From Lineus longissimus (Eukaryota; Nemertea; Pilidiophora; Heteronemertea; Lineidae), in NCBI RefSeq assembly GCF_910592395.1, contig NC_088316.1, positions 7,938,001-8,002,000 of the forward strand: a DNA stretch of 64,000 nucleotides, written 5' to 3'. Both the position numbers and the translations under genes were made by a program. Numbering within the stretch: position 1 is the stretch's first letter; each line of letters opens with the position of its first letter. The notes under the pieces were generated by a model, which ran no database searches, was not told the DNA's origin, and saw nothing but the letters and a program-made list of their open reading frames with translations. Shown here in pieces: positions 53,641 to 61,665 of this stretch.

Positions 53641-53953
53641 GTTTATAATTGCTTTTGAAATTAGGTCAAGACTCAGGATTCCGGAGGCTACGTCATCAGA
53701 AAAATTATCATATTGGCCTAGTTTACGCAAGCGAGTTTTTGTGCTCGGGTCAGACGTGTGAACGGGAGATTAAAAGTATGTTTTCCTTTCAATTGCTTTA
53801 TTTATATAGTAAAAGGTGACTAATTGTGATTTATTACACTAATTACTTTTGACTGATCGGGGTTTTGTGGTTGTTTTTGTTTTCATAATCATAGGTATTT
53901 AAGATTATGACTTAGAAAAGAGATATAAGTAAAAAAAAAGGCCTTTGGCCAAT
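53641..53953. other. intergenic, divergent start region
   Basis: AT-rich spacer between the P2X7-domain gene and the polymerase fragment. An A run and AGGCCTTTGGCC palindrome (about 53939-53950) mark the start of polymerase similarity. Confidence 0.4.
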
Positions 53954-55798
53954 TCCTTTAAGGCCGACGATCACCACAAGCTACTCTACATTGATGCTAA
54001 TAACCTTTACGGGTGGGCTATGATGGGACCTCAACCTTATGGTAGTTTTGATATGATTGAGGAGCTTAAAGACAATGTATGTCACCATCTACGCTGGATT
54101 ATGTAGATACATAGTGACAGTGATGTAGATTTTTTCTTAGAGGTAGACTTGGGTTATCCTTGTAACATAAAGTTCAAGTCAAAGAATTTTCCATTCTGTC
54201 CTGAATCGCTCTTCATTGAAGATGATGAACTCAGCCCTTACCAGAGAGAGTTACTGGGTGATGAGAAAAGATCAAATGTAGAGAAACTGATACTGACACA
54301 AAAGGATAAGACCAACTACATAGTTCACTACATGATGCTACAGTTTTACATTAAACATAGAAAGGAACTGAAGAGGGTTCATTCAGTGATAAGTTTCAAG
54401 CAGTCTAAATGGTTGGCGTCCTACATTGACTTCAACACTAAAAGGAGGATGGATTCTTACACTGATTTTGAGAAAGATTATTTTAAACTGATGAATAATG
54501 CTTTCCATGGCAAGACCTGTGAGAACATAAGGAACAGGATGGAGATTGAGTTAGTAACAGACCGTGAGAGAGCCAGGAGTGTAATGGCCAATCCCAGGTT
54601 CTCATCAATATGCATATTTGACGAACAGAATAAGGAGCCTCATGGCCTAGTGGTTTACACTGCTGGCCACCACGCAATAGGGCCCGGGTTCGATCCCGGG
54701 GAGAACCCAGGATCGTATGACTGGATGAACCGGCGTGGCTTTCAAGGAACTAAAATTCCTGGCTCTTCACAGTCCTTCGAATGAGACTCAAAACCGAGGT
54801 TCCTTGTACCTGGTGTCTATGCCAGGGCAAGCTAAGACCCCACCAAGTGAGAAACATGAGTAGCTTGCATGGACTCTATCTCTCTCGCCAAAGTCGGACC
54901 ACTAGGCCAATAAACCCAATTATCACCTAACCGTAGTGGCACGCAGGATACGCTCATCCCGCCTTGGAGGAGGATTACTCCTAGGAGAATGACCCCTCCA
55001 AGTGCAGAAGGAACGCTGAAGAAGAAGAAGAAGAAGAACAGAATGCTGCTAGAGGAAAACATCAATGAAGTTTAATAAACCAATCTACATAGAAGCTACA
55101 GTACTTGAATTGTCTAAGTTACTGATGTATGAATTCTACTATGAGGTGCTTCAGCCATACTTTGGCGAGAAAAACCTTGAACTACTGTACTTGGACACAG
55201 ATTCCTTTGTACTGAAGATCAAGACTGATGACTTAACTGAAGACCTGAAGGGATTGAAGGATTATTTTGACTTCAGTAACTACCCTTAAGAACACTGGGG
55301 CTCTACTCTCGGGATAAAATCCCACCCACTCTATGACACTAACAAGAAGAAGGTCCCAGTTACATTAAGGATGAGCTAGGAGAAGAGATAACAGAATTCA
55401 TTGCCCTGAGAAGCAAGAAGTATGCTTACAGAACCAAGACTTCGTCTGGAGAGCTTGACAAAGTGTCAGGAGCGAAGCTCAAAGGCTCGACCAAAGAAAC
55501 AGAATCTGATTATTATTATTCAGATACTAAGAAATTGAAGGGTATTGCCAAGAATGTATTAAAGAGAGATATTGCATTCAATGACTATGTTGACCGTCTT
55601 GAAAATAGTAAGTCATTTAATCACAAGACGAGACACTTAAGGTCAGAGAAACACCAGATTTATTTGGAAGAAGTAGACAAGAAAAGCCTCAGTCCTTTTG
55701 ATGACAAGAGGTTCGTACCAGAGGACGGAATAACTACATTACCATTCGGTATGTACTATGAAGGTTACATAGATTACAGTGATTCAGACTCATGCTAA
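53954..55798 (+). pseudogene. protein-primed family B DNA polymerase fragment (viral/organellar type)
   Basis: These polymerases replicate linear virus-like genomes and Polintons from a protein primer. Motif A is LLYIDANNLYGWAM (Asp at 53993). Motif B region is FKLMNNAFHGKTCENIRNR near 54485-54540. Motif C is YLDTDS (55188-55205). The C-terminal region has DELGEEITEFIALRSKKY and KNVLKRDIAFNDY, then DGITTLPFG, TAA at 55796-55798. Breaks: a TAG at 54104, a SINE insertion between motifs B and C, and frame changes near 55050 and 55290. The exonuclease and terminal-protein parts are missing upstream. A closely spaced set of minus-strand genes follows, as in virus-like elements. Confidence 0.8.
54632..55035 (+). 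mobile_element. tRNA-derived SINE with 9-bp target duplication
   Basis: It starts GAGCCTCATGGCCTAGTGG (box A) and has GGGTTCGATCCCGGGG (box B). It ends in a (GAA)n tail. The flanks carry GAACAGAAT at 54623-54631 and 55036-55044, an exact 9-bp target duplication. It interrupts the polymerase frame. Its tail differs from the (ATT)n SINE at 34719, so it uses a different LINE. Confidence 0.85.
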
Positions 55799-55829
55799 TT
55801 AAGACTAAATTGATGTAATACATTTATTA

Positions 55830-56268
55830 CTACATTAAAAGAATGTTGGTTTTATTTTCATGTTGAACTCTCTCGACCTTCTCAGGTTTGACTAATGATT
55901 TTTGATCTGTATTAAGCAAGCTGATTTTCTGTCCTTTTTTAAACTTAGGATAGCAGTAAACAAAAGCAGCTAAAACGATTACACCTGCCACTACGTAAAC
56001 ATAAGTACTACTACCACCTGTACTACTGGTATTTTTAGGTTATCGCATCCCGCGACACTACCTTTGGTGTTACTGTCACCCTCAGATTTCCGAGTTCTGG
56101 TTCTGGTTCTACCACTTTTAATGTTGTCCTTCCCTTTTTCACCCGCTTAAATTCCTGAGACCAATTACCCAACTCTCTCAACCATGCTAATGGTTTCTCA
56201 GATCTAGCCTTCTTAGGTACTGAATGTTTAGCATTATTTGTAACTTGAGTTACGGGATCACTCTCCAT
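55830..56268 (-). pseudogene. small single-pass membrane protein of the polymerase cluster (one frameshift)
   Basis: The minus-strand frame 56268-56035 starts MESDPVTQVTNNAK and is basic. It stops at VVSRDAIT. Immediately downstream, in another frame, is a Ser/Gly linker, a clear transmembrane helix (YVYVVAGVIVLAAFVYCY) and a basic/polar tail, stop at 55830-55832. The simplest reading is one protein with a soluble N terminus, one membrane span and a short tail, split by a single frameshift near 56037. Its stop is only 31 bases from the convergent polymerase stop. The start overlaps the end of the upstream gene (ATGGAGAGTGA). The family is not recognised. Confidence 0.55.
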
Positions 56269-56669
56269 TTATGTTACTGGAATTAATTAGGTCACTGTTA
56301 GACTCATCATAATCATCAATCTTTGGACATTCATGTCCTGATGATTCATTCTGACAATGACCTAATGTAATGAGGGTGGTTGAGGCAAGGGCAGTTAGTG
56401 CCCCCATCCTAAGACTTACCCATCCTAACCATTTGTCCAACTCATTTGTTACTAAGTAATCGTTTCTAAGGTCATGATAAAAGTTCTTCCTCATCATTAA
56501 CAGGCAAGAACAACTTTGTCTGGTAGAGTCTATGATATTTAATGATGTCCTTCTCTGGCATAACATCTAATTCATCAAATGTTAGTTGTTTGTTAAGAAA
56601 ATCCTTACTTTTACCTGTTGCAGCTAAAACCTCTAGGTCTTGTTTGGCTTTAAGGTCATTTTCAGTCAA
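56258..56669 (-). pseudogene. unrecognised cluster protein with helical/hydrophobic C-terminal part (one frameshift)
   Basis: The 5' frame (56669-56472) encodes LTFDELDVMPEKDIIKYHRLYQ, a helical acidic segment. Before its stop near 56472 a second frame takes over and encodes YHDLRNDYLVTNELDKWLG, then LRMGALTALASTTLITLGH (possible membrane-associated helix) and an acidic tail to TGA at 56258. Acidic-helix, aromatic and hydrophobic parts fit together if one base is restored near 56490. I have an impression of similar uncharacterised proteins in marine invertebrate genomes but cannot name a family. It lies between the repeat-rich ORF and the membrane protein, with overlaps at both ends. Confidence 0.5.
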
Positions 56670-56961
56670 GTAGTTGGAATTTAGTGGAACCTATTTGAGC
56701 ACTAGTTGAACCTAGTTGAGGGCTATTTGAACCTAGTTGAGAGTTGGTTGAACCAAGTTGGCAACTAGAATTAACTAGACCTTGACTACCAGTGTTAACT
56801 AGACCTAGACTATCAGTGTAAACTAGACCTTGAGTAGATAAATTATTGTTAGAATCTAGTTGAAAGTTAGTAGGACTTAGTCCTGAGAGTGTAACTCCAG
56901 TTGTTTTTTGTTGCCCTAGTTTGTAACTAGGAGGTTGACTAAGAACACCGATCTGTTTCAT
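56662..56961 (-). CDS. repeat-rich cluster protein with Ser-Gln-Leu-Gly-Ser heptads
   Basis: The 99-codon minus-strand frame starts MKQIGVLSQPPSYKLG. It passes through two LVNTGSQG-type units and then four 7-residue units of the form QLGS(T/N)(N/S)(S/A). It overlaps the next gene by about eight bases. The low-complexity Gln/Ser/Gly/Asn composition suggests a flexible linker or fibrous segment. Nothing can be said about function from sequence alone. Confidence 0.5.
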   Translation of the reverse strand: MKQIGVLSQPPSYKLGQQKTTGVTLSGLSPTNFQLDSNNNLSTQGLVYTDSLGLVNTGSQGLVNSSCQLGSTNSQLGSNSPQLGSTSAQIGSTKFQLLD

Positions 56962-57050
56962 CTGATGCTCAATAACACTAGATTCAATTTATGTGTAGAG
57001 AAAATTAATGTTACTTATTCTTTTAACTTTTTAATTTTTTTTTTAAATGT

Positions 57051-57533
57051 TCAGTATTTTGTTAACAGTAAAGTTCTTAGACGTTTCTGGCATTCTATGT
57101 TACATAGAATAGTATTAGTTCTACCCATGAATGGTAACTCTTTGTATTTTTCTGCCATAGCAGCAAGTATGGGTTCACTAGCTAGAGTTAAGTCATCGTC
57201 ATCTTCCTTATCTGACCTGTAAATCTGGAAGAAAATACTTTTAATGAAATCATACCATAAATCATTCAAATCTTTCATTCTATCCTTGGATGATAAATAA
57301 GGGTTAAGTACAACGTAATCGATATCCATCTTTTTAAAGGCTTGATGCAAGAACAGCTTGTAGTTAATTGAGATCTTTACACCACAGTAATGCAGGTATC
57401 TTAGGAAAGCAAAGTAAACTAACCTTAGATCAGTAAAGTTCTCATCAGTTAAGTGAGTGTTACCAATAGCACGGTTAAGGAATTCTCTCTCTAAATACCA
57501 ATCATACTCTCCGCAGTGAAATTGAAATACCAT
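57051..57533 (-). CDS. unrecognised cluster protein, 160 codons, intact
   Basis: ATG at 57533 opens a frame without stops to TAA at 57051. The product is rich in Tyr, Phe, Leu and Asp, with FLRYLHYCGVKISINYKLFLH and an acidic KEDDDDL run. It looks like a compact soluble protein. It starts four bases after the stop of the zinc-ribbon gene, in another frame, so the two could be translated in sequence or be halves of one protein separated by a frameshift. No family is recognised. Confidence 0.55.
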   Translation of the reverse strand: MVFQFHCGEYDWYLEREFLNRAIGNTHLTDENFTDLRLVYFAFLRYLHYCGVKISINYKLFLHQAFKKMDIDYVVLNPYLSSKDRMKDLNDLWYDFIKSIFFQIYRSDKEDDDDLTLASEPILAAMAEKYKELPFMGRTNTILCNIECQKRLRTLLLTKY

Positions 57534-57537
57534 TGAC

Positions 57538-57927
57538 TCAATATCTGAAACTAACTAAGAAGGTAGAGTCGTAATACCTTTTTTTTAGTGATGAAAGAAC
57601 TGTCTTTTCATCCCTTTCCTTACTAAGCCATTTTCTAGGACCAGAGAAGTATCCCTGTAAATCGTACTCAATGTACTCCTTCAGGTAATTTACTACTTTT
57701 CCTGATAGACGTCTCTGTCCTAGCCTTCTGAGCATGGTGTCAAAGTAACGTGTTTTATTCTCAATACTAATCTCTAGACTTTTGAAGTCATCATAATAAG
57801 CAACAGCATTACAAGAGGTACAAAACCTGTATTTAATAGTTTTAGTTGTGTACCTTGTTGGGTTCAATTTTTTGGCATACTCATACAATGTCCATCTCTT
57901 ACAATTACGACATAATCCAACCTTAGA
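57538..57927 (-). CDS. zinc-ribbon-like cluster protein (5' end unclear)
   Basis: The minus-strand frame is open from just after a TAA at 57928 to TAA at 57538. It begins with KVGLCRNCKRWTLYEYA and continues to YRFCTSCN, giving Cys-x2-Cys-x25-Cys-x2-Cys, a zinc-ribbon pattern. Then comes a basic, aromatic-rich part (GPRKWLSKERDEK). No ATG precedes the first Cys pair, and the internal ATG at 57888 would remove it. The true start is therefore upstream in another frame (frameshift) or the gene is broken. Zinc ribbons in such clusters often act in DNA handling, but this is inference. Confidence 0.5.
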   Translation of the reverse strand, partial: SKVGLCRNCKRWTLYEYAKKLNPTRYTTKTIKYRFCTSCNAVAYYDDFKSLEISIENKTRYFDTMLRRLGQRRLSGKVVNYLKEYIEYDLQGYFSGPRKWLSKERDEKTVLSSLKKRYYDSTFLVSFRY

Positions 57928-58900
57928 TTATGTACTTATGTCACACTGTTTCATAGGTGCTTGTACTGCTGCATCAGGAGTATGAGTATCATGAGCATCA
58001 TGAGTCATCAAATAACGAGAGATATTTTTTAGGTCCCTTGGATGTACATAACCCATGTTTTGTAATGGATTACAACATAAGGGGTTACACCCAATTAACT
58101 CCTGGTCTCCAAGACAGTCTAAACTAAAGTCAGTCAGTTGGCCGCGCCCCCGTTCGCAGCGCCAAAAGAGCGTTTCTCTCTGCGTTGCGCTGCTACTGTC
58201 ACCTATCGGTAAAAATATGATACTAACTCGCGCCATATTTGTGGCAGAGACTAAAACCTCTGTAGCATGCACGACTGTTCGGGGAGAGTGATTGATCAAA
58301 GATGGCGAAATTGTTAGTTATCACTGTGCTGCCAAAATGCTCTGAACTGTACAATTGAAATAGTTTCATATTTTCCCGTTCCTGACGTCAGCGCCAGTCA
58401 GCTTGAAACGTCAGCAACTCTCCAGCGCTGTAGGCGCGTCATGACGTTCTCACGTCGTTCTGCACGACGCTGCTATTGAAGAGTGCGATGATGACGCGAC
58501 GGATTTTTCGGATCATGCAAGAGCATGACGTAACGCAAATTGCTAATTTTTTATTGTTAATCTACGATATCTGGATATGGAGATCCAGCGCTTTGTGTAC
58601 AAATGTACACAGTACTTTGTATGAATGCGTGGATGCCCTGTACCATGCAGGCTGCCATGGTCAGATTCTGACCATGGCAGCCTGCATTTTTGCATAGCTT
58701 TTTGTTTGGGCTTTTATATACGCGATAGAACTTTATTCTGTCATCAATGCATATCCTATGAGAAGAAAATAATAAAAATAGAGAACAGAATAGAAATCAT
58801 TCATTTGGTGGGGCCTATGGCTCCTTTGATTAACCCCTTGCATTTGTCTTCTCAATTTTAATTTGATCTCCTGTGGTGTAGTCTCGTTACCTCTCCAAAG
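57928..58900. other. non-coding region with a 19-bp palindrome
   Basis: No convincing coding frame. GC-richer stretches occur at 58140-58260 and 58370-58500. A perfect hairpin lies at 58646-58686 (separate entry). Confidence 0.4.
58646..58686. repeat. perfect 19-bp palindrome with 3-base loop
   Basis: TGCAGGCTGCCATGGTCAG (58646-58664), ATT, then the exact reverse complement (58668-58686). It forms a cruciform or hairpin and is not part of a recognised terminator or element. Confidence 0.85.
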
Positions 58901-60362
58901 ATGTTGCCCATTAACAGCAATTTAAATATGAACTCTTTGAAGCGCAGATATAATGTGGCATATAAAGAGTTCAGGAAGGATTTCAGCAAGGAATTGGGCC
59001 GTGATGCTGCTCTTAGAGCTAGATTTGTGAACTTCTGTGAAGATTCTGGTAGCGCCATGAAAAATGTGTTTGAAAAGTATGAGAATCCAGCACGAGCAGG
59101 GCACAAATATGATGTTGCTAAGGTAGGTTTAGTGAGTTAATTAGGCATTGGAGGCTGTAGGACCTAGGTCTTAGGGCCTCTTTTATAACCGACCCGAAAT
59201 AACGGCGGGCCTCGGGCCAAATTCCAGGCAAAGAATTCCCAAATAACGCCGCCCCTCAGCTATGATCACGTGGTCGTTGAATGACATGCCACTCTTATCA
59301 CCATGCCGATATTGGATACCTGATTGTGACCTCATGAGTTGATCATTGTGACGTGATTTGGCGCATCTCATTAGCGTGTTGCCAATTCAATTCAATTTAC
59401 GCTTTTTACTATAAAATGCCCATACGGGCTACAAAGTAACGACAATAGTAGAAAAATAAAATGTAAAACAGTATACCAGTATATTCGATCTGGAGCAATG
59501 GCCAACGGTGACAGAAACTCATGCAGAAACTTGACTGGCATGATGTCACTACTAGATGTCACTTGAAAAGTGGCGCCAAATTGCATGATTCCACAGTAAC
59601 ATAGGCCTTGGAGTAAATAACTTTGTCAAGGTTATTTATACAAGCAAGAGCCATAGAGCCTTGGAGCAGGGAGTTCTTACTAGCCCCGATTTGATTAACC
59701 TGGTGCAGAAGTGAAAATGTCCCCCTGGAAGTAGGGTCCGGCCCTATTGTATTGTGCTCAAGGCCTGGTTCTATAAGAGTTAATGACTGACAACAGCTCA
59801 GAGATCGAAGTGCATAATAGAATCCTAGGACATTTTACTTCTACACCGACCTTTTTTCATTTTTTGCATTCTGTTCTGTTTCCATTTCACCGGCCTTCAC
59901 CTTTTCATTTAAAAAATATGCGTTCTGTTTCCATTTCAGACTTATCCTATGGCTCTCGAAGAACTTGGCCGAATCCATAGATCCATTGTTGGTAGAATGC
60001 GGGAGACATCAACAAAACGATTTTCGTTCGGCAGAGATGTAAACTCCGTTACCTTTGAGGCAATCCGGGCGCATTGTACCACCAACCTGCACAGGACAGA
60101 GGTCAAATGTACACCGGCTACCACACAGATTGTTATCATGAGTCAGCCAAAGGTGATTGCTATATTCAATGCCTGGGCATGCCAGGACGACCAAGCTCCT
60201 GAGAGGAGAATGCTGTTGGAGAAGGTCTTCCGAAGTGGTAGCCGTTGCAATGTGCATGTTGACGACGAGGAGGAGTTTGTGTTGCTGTATAGGCACAACC
60301 TAAAGAGACTGTTTGTAAAAGGGCACTTTGCTGTTGTAAATAAGTATGGCATCAGGCAGTAA
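58901..60362 (+). CDS. unrecognised two-exon gene, about 214 residues
   Basis: Exon 1 (58901-59122) starts MLPINSNLNMNSLKRR and ends in VAK followed by donor GTAGGT. Exon 2 (59940-60362) follows the acceptor CTGTTTCCATTTCAG, continues in phase (TYPMALEELGRIHRS) and ends GIRQ, TAA. Exon 1 is basic and helical (FRKDFSKELGRDAALRARF). Exon 2 alternates strands and charged loops, with an acidic DDEEEF patch and a basic RHNLKRLFVKG stretch. Earlier exons are possible, because CTCTCCAAAG before the ATG resembles a weak acceptor. There are no stops. It converges on the minus-strand gene at 61666-63786 and may belong to the same mobile unit. Confidence 0.5.
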
Positions 60363-61665
60363 TAAATCAAATTGAACTACATGTACATGTACTTGATTAT
60401 TTGAGTTGCTTGTTTTATCCTCAAATGCCATCCACCTGCTGGTTGGCTGTCCTCGCAAAATAAGATCCATCTTGTCCACCAACTTGGTGTTAAGTCTGAG
60501 GGCTCAACTGAAGGAGATAACGCAAAGATAAGTTAACGCCAGAGTTCGTGACAACATTAGAGCAACCCAGGCCCTGATGTCGATGTGGTTGATAATTCAG
60601 TCAAAGTGCACACTGGAGAATGTGTGTTCAGTCAAAGTGCACACTGGAGAATGTGTGAACATGGATGGTGAAGATATGCAACATGTGCAAGGATTCTCAT
60701 TCTAGAGTGAGACGGCTGAACCATCCTTGTCCTAAAATTTCAGGATGACTACACTATCCATTCAGTGGATGGCATCCCCTTCCCACTTCCTTAGATTGTC
60801 ACAGTATCCAAAACGACTGGGACTGCTACACCATCCACAAAATGGTGTCTTCCAACATGACTGATGATGATCCAATCATGAATGGATGGCTGGCCATCCT
60901 GTTCCTGACTGTCCACCTACCGCAACTGGTTGTGACAGAGTTCAGTAGATGTTACTGGAATTGGATGGCATTGAAAAGTCTGCTAACTCAACAAGCAAGA
61001 CAAGGACATGAGGATACTTAACAAAGACCTTTCATTTGTATCTCAATGTAACTATTTATTTTCTCAACAAGTTGATGAGTGTTGATAACGATAACATAAA
61101 TTACGCAATAAACATACAAATGTACACATTTTACAATTATGATGAAATTCACAGGTCTTACACCACATGGACGGCACAATTTTAAAATAAAAGTCAGTAA
61201 AATACTAGTAAATTAATTCAAATAATACAATCATAACAGTATACATGCATCGTAAACCAACAACGGTGTAAAATGTCAATGTCCATTTTGATAATGATAT
61301 TTGAAATTGATAACATTTCATAAATTAGTACTGCACATTGCAGTAACACATTTCACACTTAGGCTGGCCCAAATTAATTGTCTGATTGCAGTAACCAAGG
61401 TATTCACACAAGGTAAGTAGGAAGGCAGCTAGGCAGGTAGGCAAATGATATTCTAATAATAATTTCCAGTGAATCAAAGGAAAGTTTAAAAAAAACTCCA
61501 TGATGTTATTAAAAAGACAATAATGCCAATAAAAACTTTTGGGTTGGCATGATTTTGGTTGGTCGGTCGGGTTATTGGGAACAAACAATAAATTTGGGCC
61601 AGCCTTATGATGAACCTGATATGTAACCACAAGGGACAGTATTTTGCAGTCAGTGTTCATCATCT
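60363..61665. other. non-coding, intergenic between convergent genes
   Basis: AATAAA occurs just after the plus-strand stop (60361). A 31-bp exact tandem duplication begins TCAGTCAAAGTGCACACTGG at 60597 and 60628. Otherwise no feature is seen. Confidence 0.45.

Noticed and set aside
54640-54705. Possible tRNA gene with GGTTCGATCCC
   Set aside because: It is the head of a SINE with target duplications, and the acceptor stem does not close.
53940-55798. Full Polinton/Maverick element
   Set aside because: Only the polymerase is recognisable. No integrase, packaging ATPase, protease or capsid signature was seen in the adjacent genes.
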